Both the position numbers and the translations under genes were made by a program. A stretch of 64,000 nucleotides of DNA from Aquilaria yunnanensis (taxonomy: Eukaryota; Streptophyta; Magnoliopsida; Malvales; Thymelaeaceae), in NCBI GenBank assembly GCA_039654915.1, contig CM077595.1:86841501-86905500 (forward strand), in the 5' to 3' direction. This document shows, one piece after another, positions 27,351 to 40,173 of this stretch (positions are counted from its first letter, which is position 1; every line of letters starts with the position of its first letter). Below the pieces are notes generated by a model. It did not search any database. It was not told where the DNA came from and was given only the letters and a program-made list of their open reading frames with translations.

Positions 27351-27699
27351 ATAAATTCTATCGATTGTCCAGAAGTTATATTTAATATTGTTTATTCATT
27401 CCTAAATTATCAAATATTGCTTAATTATCACTAAACTATATCCAGTGTTATTAATCATTTTGTCGTCTATCACACAGCTAAAGATTGATGGAAAAGTGAT
27501 ATCACATCAGTAGTCATATCATTTTTCCTCGCCACATCAGAAGTCACGTCATTTTTCCATCTATCCTTAACGGCTGTAATGGACGGCAAGACAATTAAGT
27601 AATATTGGATATAGTTTACAGATGATTAAGTAACATTTGATAGTTTATGGACGAATAAGTAACATTAAATATAGTTTAGAGACAATTGGTGGAGTTTAT
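27351..27699. mobile_element. 349 bp long-TIR element (Mutator-like MITE)
   Basis: Left arm from ATAAATTCTATCGATTGTCC and right arm (reverse complement) from ATAAACTCCACCAATTGTCT align over more than 110 bp, leaving little unique centre. Shared inner blocks include AAACTATATCCA followed by TTACTTAATTGTC-like sequence. The flanks AAAAATTTGG and AAAAAATATT are similar but A-rich, so the 9 bp duplication is only suggestive. Confidence 0.65.
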
Positions 27700-28189
27700 A
27701 AAAAATATTTAGATATTATGTTTAATTGCAATTTAAGCTCCAAAGTTATTAATTTGTATGATTAGGGGCCTGAAATTTTAAGTTGTGCAATCAAATACAA
27801 TTCAGTTGCACAACTAACATTGGAAAACGCATGAGATACTGAGTCAGATAGGTAAAATGTCCTGATTATCAAAGTTTAGGACTCAATTATAACCCCCAAA
27901 AGTCTGAGGGAGCAATTGGCTGAGTCGCTATAGTACATGGGTCATTTTTGTAGTTAGACTTTTTTAAATGAAATTGATTTCTAAAAAAGAAGTTAAAATT
28001 AATTAGTTTATAATTGATTATATTTTTTGAATTAATTATGTTACTTGAAAATAATGTACGTACTAATTTTTTTAGTGAAAACTTTTTTTCCAAGCTACTT
28101 TACATTTGGATTTTCTTTTAATTTATAATTTTGAAACTTCTAATAAGTCGGTAGGAAATTTTGTTTAGAGTAGGTAATGAAATTTTGAT

Positions 28190-29970
28190 AAAGTCGGTTG
28201 CTTATGCTGTCCCTATTTATGCCATGGTGGTGTTCCACATTCCTACAGGCATTTGGGAGACCATTGAACATATGCTAAATCAGTTTTGGTGGTCGCACAT
28301 AGACAGAGGTGGAGAGATATATTGGAAGGCATGAGATGGTATGTTGGCCAGGAAGGAGGGTGGAGATATGAGGTTCTGAATGAAAACTCTTGGTTTTTAA
28401 CCAGGCAATGCTTGCGAGGCAGGGATGGGGATTGATTCAGAATGAACAATCTTTAGTTTCGAGAACACTAACGGCCAAGTACTAATGAGGTTCCAAAAAC
28501 TCTCCGTTTTTAACCAGCCAATGCTTGCAAAGCAGGGATGGAGACTGATTTAGAATGAACAATCTTTAGTTTCGAGAACCCTAACGGCCAAGTACTTTTT
28601 GCTTCCTCCGGCTTTCTTCTTGTTCAGGAAAAGGATAATTCATCACTTACCTGGCCAAGCCTTCTCCATGGCAGGGAGTTACTTTGCTTGGGAATACGGT
28701 GGAGGCTGGGGAATGGACCAAATGTCAGCGCAAGGGAGGAACCATGGATACCGGATGCACCAGGTTTCAAGTTAACTTTCTCCTCTTTGTCTGTTGATTG
28801 ACCCAGAGTGAGTGAGTTCAGAAATTCCCAGAGGAGGACGTGGAACTTAGAGTATCTTCATTACTATTTATAGGAAAAAATGATGTGGATTTGATTTCTC
28901 GTATCCTTCTTATGAATTTGCATGTGAATCGGATCGATTGATTTGGCACTTTCAACTCAAATGGTGACTATTCAGTCAAGAGTGGTTATCATGCCTTCAT
29001 CCATTTGCATTGGAGTCGGAGAGAAAGGTTTGGTAGAAAATTTGGAGCACTCAAGCCCCTGAAAAGTGAAGAGTTTTTTGTGGCACCTTGTCCACGACTG
29101 CTTACCGACTCGAAAGAATCTGATGGCTCGGAGGGCGGTAGATGATATTTTGTGTCCGGTGTGCCGACATGGAGAAGAGTGAGCTTTGCATGCTATAAGG
29201 GATTGTAGGGTGCCGAGGCAAATCTGGTTTGCCCATGGATTACATCGGATTTGCCAACTGCAGGGGACCTCTCCAGTGGCATGGTTAGTTTAGATGGAGG
29301 CCATGGGGGAAACTGTGAACTGGGTGCAGGTGGGTGTGATATATAGCAGGGGTCCTTTGGGCTAACCGGAATGGAATCATGTTTGGCAAATCACGGCTGT
29401 CGCGCTCGGCGCTCGCTTGGAGAATTCAGAAAGCACAGAATGATGCCGAGCTGCAGCGCCTGTCCACTGTTTCACGGGGGAACTCAAGCCATAAATGGAG
29501 AAATTTCTTCAAAATTAACATCAATGCAGCGATCCGTCAAGGTGGCAAGCTGGGCCTGGGGGCGATCATCCGTGACCATGAAGGGCAGGTGCTGGTTGCT
29601 CGAGCTAAGCAGGCGGGAGGAATATCGGACCCTTTCTTTGGGGAATGTCTAGCGGCCTTGGAAGGTGTCAAGCTCTCGGCTTCAATGGGATTGACCAAAA
29701 TTGTTCTTGAGATGGATGCATGGCAGGTCATACAGACAATCCTCTTCGATGATCATGGCTTATCCGAAGCTTTCTCCTGTGTCAGTGAGCTTAGACAGCA
29801 TCTTCAGAGGCTTCAGGCGTGCCAAGTCGTGCATGTGGGATGTGAAGCAAATGGTGTGGCATAGGGTCTGACAAAGGAAGCTCCTTCTTTAGATACTAGT
29901 TCGACCTGGTACAGAGAGCTGCCACGCTCAATAGTTTTGCTTTTTGATATGGACTTATCCTATAGATGAA
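28190..29970 (+). pseudogene. Degenerate LINE ORF2 (3' half): RT end, zf-RVT, RNase H
   Basis: Translation gives the RT C-terminal hallmark VPIYAMVVFHIP with QFWWSHID. It continues with LAKQGWRLI and VSRTLTAKYF, the zf-RVT domain (LPTRKNL followed by CPVCRHGEE, near 29100-29180), and an RNase H-like RVT_3 domain that is still open for 161 codons at 29379-29864. That domain contains KININAAI, LGAIIRDHEG, GECLAALEG and LEMDAW. Stops elsewhere make it non-coding. The 5' half is absent, the usual outcome of incomplete LINE reverse transcription. It ends near 29970 without a clear poly(A) tail. Confidence 0.88.
28383..28608 (+). repeat. 113 bp tandem duplication inside the LINE
   Basis: The segment starting AAAACTCT at 28383 recurs at 28496, about 90 percent identical, covering the CAATGCTTG and AACGGCCAAGTACT blocks. 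It duplicates the RT tail region and shifts frame (113 is not a multiple of 3), so it arose in, or helped kill, the element. Confidence 0.85.
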
Positions 29971-30059
29971 AGACCGAGTTCCACCGCACCAAAATTTAGG
30001 GATAAAAACGCTTGAGTCAATATAATTTGATGGAGTAAAAGTTATTTTGGCTTGTATAA

Positions 30060-30775
30060 AATGAGAAAATATAATTAATACACATATTTTAATATAAATA
30101 ATAATTTTATTTTTTATTTACAGATAAAATTTAATTTGAATTTGAATTTAGAAATAAATATGTTATTTTTGTAGAACAAACTAGAATAAAAACATCATAC
30201 TTTGAGTCACTAAGAACTCAATATGAAACAAAAAAATGCATTGTTATTGTTACATTTTTTTTTCTTTTTTCTATCATTTATCTACAGATTAGTTTTTTAT
30301 TGAATACTCCCTCCGTCCCATAAATTTTGATACATTTGACTTTTTGTTGTATTTTGACTCAATTTTATTCATATTATTATTTGTTAAAAAAAATCAAAAA
30401 AAATATATTTAGAAACTACATATCTTGAATAATCATTCATATACAAAGATTTTGTATTTATATATTAAACTTTTGAAAATAAAAAATCATAGATTAATTT
30501 ATTCTATTTTATATATTCCATTTTTTATGTTCCTTTTTTATACAAAAAAATATTACATTTCATGTATATTTTATTCATATTTGTGAAAATATGATGAAGA
30601 TAATTAGAATATATATAAAAAGGTTAAAAATTATATTTAATATACTTTATCTTGAAATAATATTTTAATATATATTTATTTTTGTGAAATCATAACAATA
30701 TGATGTACTACAAGGTATATCTTTAATTTAAGAGTTACAGTATAGTTGACGATATTTAATACCTTATTCGAAAAG
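30060..30775 (+). mobile_element. Diverged relative of the hAT-type element at 46597-47308
   Basis: Shares ordered blocks with 46850-47300: AAATATAATTAATACACATA, CTCAATATG/CTCAATGTG, GCATTGTTATTGTTA-like, a TATGATGA block and the terminal TATTTAATACC/TATTTAACACT. The left end is unclear. A Stowaway-type end (CTCCCTCCGTCCCA at about 30307) interrupts it, adding 150-200 bp with no matching second end seen. Confidence 0.55.
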
Positions 30776-30779
30776 AACA

Positions 30780-33175
30780 GGATGAATGGCCGACCTAATA
30801 AATGCTACACCTGCGGGTACAGGTCAAGTTCGTCGGTCCGTCCCACAACAAGCCACAGGTTATTTTGTGTTGTGCTCTTTATCCTATCTCAAGTTCCATC
30901 TTGCTATAAACGAAGGCGTTACCAGTCCCATCCACATGCATGAAAATATCTTCCACATCTGCCATTCTATTTTGTCTTTTAAAAGCTTTCATCCATAAAC
31001 TGTAATAACGGTTTCTCATATTTTATTCCTCAAAATTTCATAGTCCTAATTTGGTCCAACTAATTTGATGCCTAGCGTATTAAAAATGTTTTGCTTCCAA
31101 CATGTTTTTCCTCAACCAGATGACAAAAACCAATTTCCTCAGTGGTCCAGTGCATGATTATTAAGTTTAATGCCAAAAAAATAAGAAGAAAAATGGCAAA
31201 TTTTGCAAAAATAGACGCAATTTAGTCAAAGGAAGAGTGGAAGTTAAAAAGTGTATGAATGAGGACAGCAGTTGAGTGAGGTCGGTCCAAAACGAAGAAG
31301 AGCGAGTCAAATCCGTCAACCTCAAAGCTCAAAACACTGTTGGGTCTGGTTGGGCTTGTCATATTCTGGACGCTTCGTCACTTGACCGCATTTATTTCCC
31401 CCTTAACTCCGCCTTCGCATTTATTTCTTTTATTCGGACTTTTTTTATACATAGAATTAGTGATACAGGAGACAAGGTCTAAGAAGTTGCGGTCATAACA
31501 TAAAAGCATTATGGGAGTATTGGGCAGGAAGGAGGAAGGAGATTTGATTTCTGACCTTTGATCAAAGATCTCATGTCCATTTGAGTTTTGAACTCAGGTG
31601 GCGGGACTTTATTTAAAGTTGTCAACATCAGAATGCCACATATAATCATTTTTATTTTCTTGTAATCATAATTGTAGAATTAGATCAAAATTATTATTGT
31701 AATTTGAAACCTAATTAAATATTTTTGCTGCAAAATGATAAAATTTTAGTATTTAAATCAAGATTTTGGTATTCTTTTCATTTTACTTGTTTTTCAGTAA
31801 TGTTAACCGCATTAAAATTGGGTTTGAATTAGTTTACGTTCATTATTCATATCTGAATTGTCAGAATCATGATTATCTGAGTGACTCTTAAAAAATTTAA
31901 TACGTAAAGATTTTAGCACTTTATGAAAATTCTGTCCTGTTTTCAGTTTTCCACCACACAACCAGAAAACCTACCACAAAAATTATTCCTTCATTAATTG
32001 AGCAGCATATGATGTTCGCTTGATCATCGCCGGTAACACTTTTGCAAGACATTTTCTTTTTCTCTCTTTTTTTTTTCTTCTATGATGTATGCAAGGCATT
32101 CTTACTTACCTCCATTCATATTGTAATTTATGTTCAAATTATTGCTCCATGTTAAGGTATATTATAAATTAAATCTATGTTAATTATTGCATAAAGGCAA
32201 TTCTCTAATTTATATACTACTTCATCGTTCCACGATTTTATTCCAAATTCTTTATACCATCTTTACAATTAATAATTTTTTTACATTTAATTTTCCATAT
32301 ACTCCTATTTTTAACTTCTACTTCACAATTATGACATCACTCCATAATTATTAAAACAAAACTTATAATTTGGTCCCAATATTTTAAAAATTCATTTTAG
32401 TCCTTAAAGTTTCTAAAAATTTCAAATTTATCCCAAAAATTTTGATATAATTTTCAACTAAGTCACTAAAATTTAAAAAGTGACAGTTTAGCAACAGTTT
32501 TTTCATGAAGGCAAAAGTAGAAAAAATAAAAATCATACCTTAATTTTCATGTTAAATTCAAATGTATTAAACACTAAAGATGTTGAGGGGGATGCCAGTC
32601 TAATGCCATATGGTAACTGGATTTAGAGGACTTGGATTACCTCAAGTCCACTGGACAATTTGGTGGAGTTTCGAGGTCTAGAAAGTGCTACATTACTCAT
32701 TAAGTACTTCATAGTTAATTAATTTTAATATTTTATTATGCATTAATTTTATATAAAATAATTATTTATCTAAATTATTAATTTATAAAATTTGAATTTT
32801 ATCAAATTTAAAAAGTAATTTTAAGATATTTTCTACAAAAAAACAGTTGTAACTTATGCTTTAAAGAAGAAAGTGGTGAGGAAACTAATGAGACACAGCG
32901 AATACCGAACAAAAAGAAAAGCAGTGATGTTTTGTTCCAGGTAAGATTGAGCTCTAACTTGTTCTGCCAACAAGGATGAGCATTTATAGGTTGAACTGTC
33001 AAGCGCTTAGGTCGGTCTAGACAATTCATGCCCTGTAAGGGTAGTATTGCAGAGGATCCCATATATTATCTTTCTCCTATAAAGCCGAAGGACATCATCT
33101 GTGTTTGGGTGGGTACGTCAAAACTTGTTTCAGTCTTACTTTGTTATTTCATGTGAAGGTTGCAGGAGAGATTTA
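30780..33175. other. Intergenic stretch, no gene recognised
   Basis: AT-rich, with short open frames at 30746-30998 and 31276-31482 lacking any family signature. Blocks such as TTTTAGTCCTTAAAGTTT near 32397 look like ends of small MITEs, but I could not find partners. Nothing firm. Confidence 0.4.
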
Positions 33176-35963
33176 GCCATGTGTTTGAGTGTGGGCTAAG
33201 AGGTGAAGCTCCTATCATTTTTTTTATTCCACATCAATATGATCGTTAAAGCAATAAATATCTCTTGGTGCTTAACTAGTTTTTGTGGGCAACCTTGGAG
33301 AGAGCTTTGTCACTAGTCTTGGTCATTAGTTTGGTTTTTGGCATTGCAGTCTTCATTTCCCCGGTTGGTAGTAGGAGACTTCAATAAACTTCTATGGGAA
33401 AAAGAGAAAGAAGGTGGCTGGCCATGAGCAAAATGACAAATGGAAGCGTTCAAAGGACAATCTCGGATACTTGACTTATAGATTTAGGTTATCATGGGTC
33501 ACACTACACATGGCAACATATTTATTGTAGGGGGAAGTTGTTTATGAGCACCTAGATCGAGCTTTAGGCATTTTAGAATAGAAGGATTTGTTCCTAAAAG
33601 CTTATTTAGAACACTTTCCTTTTGTGTGTTTAGATCACTGTGACATTCAACTTTATATAATGAGCAAACCTGATTTATTTTATAAGCGTGTTTGGAGATT
33701 TGAGTCAACTTGGACAACTAAGCCTGAATGTGAGTCCATTATACGATCTAATATTTGCGAGGAAAGTAATGCTTCTTTGATTGACAAATTGGAAAGTTGC
33801 AAAGAAAAATCAGAAGCCTAGTTGAATGCTAGATGCTCTCTTCAGGCACAAATTAAAAAGCCAGAGAAAACATTAGAGGTCGCTCCTAAACAAAGGGGTT
33901 ATTTGAGGTTTGAATCATAATATAGGAAGTTAAGAAAGGAATTGAATCACTTAAATGCCAAAATGGAAAAAATGTGGAGCCAGAGGGTGAAAGTAATATG
34001 GTTAAGGGATGGTGATCACAATACTAAGTATTTTCACCAAGTATAAGCAAAAAAATTATATCTGCATGCTATAGGTAAAAGACAGTGTTATTTTACAATA
34101 GCAAAAGGCGATCAGTGATGAGGTAGTGCATTATTTTTCAAACCTATTTCAATCCTCTAAAACCTCAGGTTTAATTGAGGTGGTCTTATTGATTAGTAGT
34201 TCAGTTTCAAATAGTATGAATGCACAGCTTATACAGCTTTATCAAAGAAAAAAGGCTCAACAAGCTCTCTTTTAATGTTTTAAACGAATTACCGAAACTT
34301 GATGGCTTGGCTCCTATTTTCTTTTAGAAATATTGGAATATTTTGAGCAGAGATATGGTAACATTTTTTCTATCAATTATGTATAGCGGGTCAGTGCTCT
34401 AGGATCTGAATTATACTCATATTACTCTTATTCCAAAGATTCAGAACCGCAAGATGGTTATGGACTTTAGACCTATAAGCCTCTACAATGTGTTGTATAA
34501 ACTTGTCTCCAAGGTGTATGTGAATTGTCTTCTTCCTTGATTAATATCAAATAATCATAATGTCTTCGTTCTAGGGCAGCTCCTTACGAACAATGCTTTG
34601 GTAGCCCTAAAGACATGCCATTATATAAATGGTTTATATGGTCGAGGAGAAGGCACTGTGGCAGTTAAATTAAATATGTCAAAAGATATGACAGAGTTGA
34701 ATGCAGCTTTTGTGCGGTTATGTAGAGGATGGGTTTTTGTGAACCTTGGACTAAGAGGGTAACGCAATGTATAGAGAGCACATTTTTTTAGTTCTAGAAA
34801 ATGGTCAGCCTACAAGACTATTTACTACATCCTAAAGTGTTTGACAAGGGAATCCTCTTTCCTGATTCTTGACCTTTTTTTTCAGTTGAAGGGTTATCAA
34901 CCTTGTTGAGACATGCAGAAAGGAACCAATTTATAAGGCGAGTTTGGAAAAGCAAACTCAGCCCTCTGGATTCCTATTTGTTGTCTATTGATGATAGTAT
35001 TTTATTTTTTTAGGCTAGAGAGGAAAACATGAAGCATGTGTTGGCTATTCTAAATATCTACAAAATTGTTTCAAGTTAAGTGGTAAATATAAGGAAATTG
35101 TCTATATTTTTTAGCCTTAATTGTTGTCATCAGCTGTAAAATTGAATTTCAGAGCTATGAAGGGCACATGCTTGTCTCAAGGCTAATAAGTATCTAGGAT
35201 TCTCGTGGGCTCTTGGCAAGAAGAAGATAAAATTGACTTTCTTGTGGAATAGGTTAAGCACAAGCTGACAAGGTGGAAAACGTCCCTTTAGTCACAAGCA
35301 GGCAAGAGCCTTCTTATAAAAAATATGGTGCATGCAATGCTCACCCACTTGATGAGTTGTATTTTCTTTCTTACAAAAGCATAGATGCTCTTTGATCTTT
35401 GACCATTTGATTCTTTTAGTTGTCAAATGTGGAGGAAAGGAAAATGGCCTGGAGTAGCTGGGACAAGATGTGCATGTTAAAGCGAGTCAGAGGCTTAGGT
35501 TTTCGAGATGCAGTGGCATTTAACCATGCATTTTAGCAAAGCAATATTGGCTGCTCATCCACAATTTGACAATCTTAGTGGCGAATATGTTCAAAGGCAG
35601 GTACTATCCATATTCATCATTTATTTGGTCCCCTAAACCTAAAGCTTTCTCGCTCATCTTTAAGAGTCTTCTAGCTGGACAAGATATTCTTTCAAAAAAA
35701 GCTTGCTAGAAGGTAGGCAATGGAATAAATATTAATATTTGGCATGACAATTAGGTCTTACATAGCAGCTTGAAACCGTTCATATCCCCAATTCCATGTA
35801 TTGAAAATTAGAATGTGGCCCAACTTATTGACTATCATGCTTTTAGTGGAATTACTCTCTTATCGATTTTTTTCTCCACCCGTCTGATGTAGCCATAATT
35901 AAGCAAATGTCTTTATCACCTTGGTTTAATGAAGATGTCCTAACTTGGGGAATAACAAATGAT

Positions 35964-38900
35964 TAGATGTGGGACTTAGGCTGGTTTGACAAGGCCTAAA
36001 CCGAGGCCAGCTCGGGTCAAACCTAGCATGGCTCGGTTCAGCACAGGCCTGGATAGACCCACATATATGCATGCTAAATATGGGCCTTGAAGATGTGGAG
36101 GTTCGAAGTTGGCCTGACCCGGGCTAGACTACATAAGAGGCATGCCCTAGGGCTGGCCAGTCTTAGCCTAACGACTAGTTTCCAAATTTTTTTGAAAGTT
36201 GGCATAATTATAACAAGGGTCCCTCCAACGGCTTTATGACTGTTTTTTACCTCATTTTTCCATTTTTGACCCCCAACAACTAGAATTTAAGGACTTTTTA
36301 GTCCAAACATATTTTTGCCCTCCCCTATAAATATGAAGGCCAATTTCATTCCATTCTCACACTAACATTTAATCTCTCTTATTCCTTTACTATATTCTCT
36401 GAAGTAATTTTGTACAACTTTTATGAGCCTTTTTGCTAATCTCCTCCTAATCTCTTTATATTTTCTTCCTAATCTCTTCTTAACTTTTCTCAAATCATTA
36501 ATAATATTTTCTTATTCTTGGCTTCAAGAGGAAAGGGTAAGTTTTCGGAGACTTCCTCATCTTGCTCCACGGGCCTAAGAGGCTTGTTCTGTCATCGATC
36601 CCATTCAGCTGATAAAGGCATCATCTTGAGAAGTTGCATGATGATGACCAAATTGATATAAACAATTATGACTTGGGTCTTGACGATGATATTGAGAAGG
36701 TGGGGCCGACACCCGCCATAGGGCCTGTCAACTAACTCAATGCCGACAAACCGTGGTTCTAAGACCGAAGATACACAGGGATAAGGTAAATCCTTGAGAC
36801 TAACGGCTTGGGTTTGTGAGCATTCTGAGATCATTTGGGATGAGGACTCGAGGGTACAGGAACTGCAAACATTCAGAGAAAAGGTTGGTGCACAAGAAGA
36901 ATTATGGCACTAGAACACTTAAACGTCATATAGAAAATTAACATACCAATCTCTTTCCCAGTGTTGCCACAAGTTCCGTAGGGCAAACACAACTCGGGAG
37001 CACCGACAGTGGGTCAGGTAGCTTTTGTTTTAACTAACAATCTTGTAGGTAAGACATGATAAATTGGATGATACTAACTGAAAAACCTTTTTCAAATATT
37101 AAAGATATGTATCTAGAATCTTGGGTGCAAACATAATTAAATGCTCAATTTAGAAAAATCTTCAGGAAAACCACTAGGAATGAGAGCTTTAAAATATTTG
37201 AAGCCGGTAAATTAAATTTACTAACATGTTTCTCTGCTTTAGATCATTATGTTGCTTTCACTTTTGACTTGTGCATATCATATAGAAGATAATCATATTA
37301 TTGCGTTACTACACATTGGATTGATTTTGATTGAGTTATTCAAAAATACATTTTGTCATTTATGATCATTAAAACTGATTATATAGGTTTTCATATATAC
37401 AATTGCATATCAGAAACATTACATGAATATTATTGTGTTGATAAAGTACTTTGCATTTCATTTGATAAGGCATCAAACAATGATGTTGCTGCTCACCTTC
37501 TAAGTCAAGCATTGGAACCATTTATTGACGATATTTTATTTCACGTTAGATGCATGTGCCACATTTTAAACCTTTGTGTGTGTCAAGGTTTAGAAGTTTT
37601 ACAAAATGAAATTGTCCTTATAAGGAATTCACTATTGTATTTGAAATCGAGACCCGTTGTTTTTCATGAATTTAAAAGGTTTTATTTTAAAAATAAAAAT
37701 TCATTTTCTTGGAAATGTTTTAAATTAGATTGCCTAACCTGCTAGAACTCCACATATCTGATGTTGCAAGATGCACTTCCACATGTAATTTTTTTTTTTT
37801 ACTTATTTTGTGATTAAGTTAGATATGGAATACCTTACGAATGAAATATGGGACAAAGGTTATAAAACCAGTGAACTGTTAATTTTTTTTTACAAGACAA
37901 CCAAATTTTTCTCCGACATTTATTATCGAATGGTGCATTAAGTTTTGCTTCATTTAGTGAACATAACTTATGCCTTACGTCAGCTTTAAGATGATGAGTT
38001 CTTGAAAAAGACGGTGGAAGCCATGCAAGGTAAATGACTTTAGTATTTTGAAAAAATTCCCCCAATTTTTCTAGTTACATCTTTGCTTGATCCATATGTG
38101 AAAATGGGCACAATAACATTGCTTGTAGGAATTTTTCATACCTCTATGGCTCATATAAATGTTTTAGCTATGTCTGTAACTACAACCAACTACTTGTAAT
38201 CATTGTACAAGTTATATTGTAAGAGGCATTTAGAAAAGGTAAGATCCAATGCCCCTCAAGCCAAGCCTTCTAGGAGATCAATATTATCAAGATTCAACCT
38301 AGTATTCCAAATACTCAAATGGCCTCGACCAATGACTTTCGATTTAGCTGAGGTGGATGACTACCTCAACACGTGTTTTGAGCCAAGCGAAGTAAATATA
38401 TTGGAGTGGTGGAAATAAAAAAGATCAAGGTTCTCGATATTTTTGATCATCGCACAGGAGATTCTCGCTGTGCTTGTCTCCATCATGGTTTCTAAGGCTA
38501 CATTTAGTGTAGGAAAATGGTAATATCGGAGAAATGATCGAGATTGATGGCGGAGGCAGTGGAAGACTGTGTATGTAACCGAGATTAAGGTTTCGCTGCA
38601 CTCTGAAAGCAAGACAAAAATAGCTTCAATGGCGTTGTATTATTTGATGACGACGTGTCACTTTTTTTATATTCCTTGCTTTTTTATAATATATTTGAAC
38701 TAATTATGCTATTAAGTACATATCATAGGTTTTAAATTTCAGTATTTTTTGGAAAGTTCACCATTTATCGTGTAAGGTGCGTTATATTTTATTGTAAGTG
38801 CTGTTAGGCATTTGTAGCTAATAAAAATTACATCAGCAGTTGTGTTTTTTGTCTTATCTTGTAATTTTTCTGGAAAAAAAAAACTTGGCCCAACTCAAAC

Positions 38901-39000
38901 CTTGCCCAGGCTCGGATGACTTAAACCCAGTCTGTGCCCAGTTCTCCTAAACCCAAGCCCATGCCCAGCCCGGGTCGAGCCACCCCACTTCCCATCTCTA
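35964..39000 (+). mobile_element. 3037 bp hAT transposon inserted in the LINE
   Basis: Ends read TAGATGTGGGACTTAGGC on the left and, reversed, TAGAGATGGGAAGTGGGG on the right. The flanks CAAATGAT (35956-35963) and CAAACAAT (39001-39008) form an 8 bp duplication with two transitions, as hAT elements make. Removing it rejoins the LINE reading frame (WGITN then NNGKFTV). The sub-terminal regions are rich in GGC/GCC repeats of the GGCTCGG type, typical of plant hATs. It carries a dead transposase gene. Confidence 0.9.
36850..38640 (+). pseudogene. hAT transposase remnant (BED finger, core, hATC dimerisation domain)
   Basis: Pieces in order: a BED zinc-finger tail YGTRTLKRHIEN near 36905. Next comes the central core, open at 37353-37745 for 130 codons, with the blocks DKVLCISFDKASNND and HVRCMCHILNL. 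These match the D...H..C region of plant RICESLEEPER/Ac-like transposases. Then the block DPYVKMG (38090) and the hATC dimerisation domain with DYLNTCFEPSEVNILEWWK followed by AQEILAV and SKATFSVG (38350-38520). Multiple stops and frameshifts separate the pieces. The transposase would have cut and pasted the element; this copy cannot. Confidence 0.85.
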
Positions 39001-40077
39001 CAAACAATGGTAAATTTACAGTCAAATCGGCATATTATTTGGCATATGTAATTTTGCCTGCCCATGACCCATTGGTTAACTTGGATTTCTGGTCATGGAT
39101 TTGGAGCTTATCTCTAACTTTAAGGGTGCACCTTTTCTTATGGTGTTTAAGGGCCAATTCGTTTCGTCTAAAGTCAACTGATTTTTTTTAACTTTTTCAT
39201 CTTTTTTACGTGAAACCAATTTCATTTGAAAGTTAATGTTATGTAGATGCAATAATCAATTTGAAAGTAAATTTTTAGGATGTTGTTAAATTTTTATGAA
39301 TTTTTCTTTTTTAAGACTTGAAACTAGAAAAATTCATAAAAAATTAGTAAGATTATAAAAATTATATTTTTAATTGATTATTGTAGCTACATAATATTGG
39401 CTTTTAATTAAAATTAGTTTCAAGTAAAAAAGATGTAAAAATAAGAAAAAGTCATTTTGTAGTCAATTGGCTAAAGTTGAAACGAATTGGGTGTAAGTTC
39501 CAAGGCTCTTCCCACCCGGGATAAACTTGGATAAGGGGGGTTGGAAACACCAAAGACATGTCCAGTTTGTATGTGTAAGGATGAGTTAGTGGCTCACCTT
39601 GTTTTTGAATGTACATTCTCTGTTAGAGTTTGGAAGGGGGTGGACTTTGCTCTTTCCTGATTATAGCATAGATGGTAGGACAGACTCAAATCTTTCTTGG
39701 AAGGAAATATAATAATCACTTTAAAAACTGTAATTTCTTTGTGGTTCTTATGGCATAATAGCAATAAGGTGGTACATAAACATTATAGCCAAAGGCCAAA
39801 GCAAGTTAGTGCAACAATTATGGGCTGGGTTCACAACTAGGAGCAGCATGAGAGAAGCCAAGAAACTTCCTTGAACATTTAAGCTTTAACTCATGATCGA
39901 TGGTGCCTACTAGAACATGGTTATCGCAAGGTGAATGTTGATGCCACATTAGATACTGGGAAAAAGTTGGCTTGCGTAGGAACGATGTGCAAATATGAAG
40001 AAAGAATAGTGAAGTTCGCCATCAAATGTTGTTTTGTGCATGCAAATGGGGATGCTATGTTTGAAAAGGCCCTAGCC

Positions 40078-40173
40078 ATCCTATGGGGCTTTAAGGAGGC
40101 TCGTTGTGCAGGAATATCCAAGGTCATCCTATGGGGCTTTAAGGAGGCTCGTTGTGCGGGGATATCCAAGGTC
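40078..40173 (+). repeat. 48 bp in-frame tandem duplication in the LINE RNase H domain
   Basis: Two units, at 40078-40125 and 40126-40173, differ by two bases and encode the same 16 residues (ILWGFKEARCAGISKV) twice. The duplication keeps the frame and repeats the helix holding the ALxWGLxxA block. Confidence 0.95.

Noticed and set aside
27719..27898. Short element with inverted ends (TTAATTGCAATTTAAG and its partner)
   Set aside because: Similarity limited to about 25 bp with several mismatches and no clear flank duplication.
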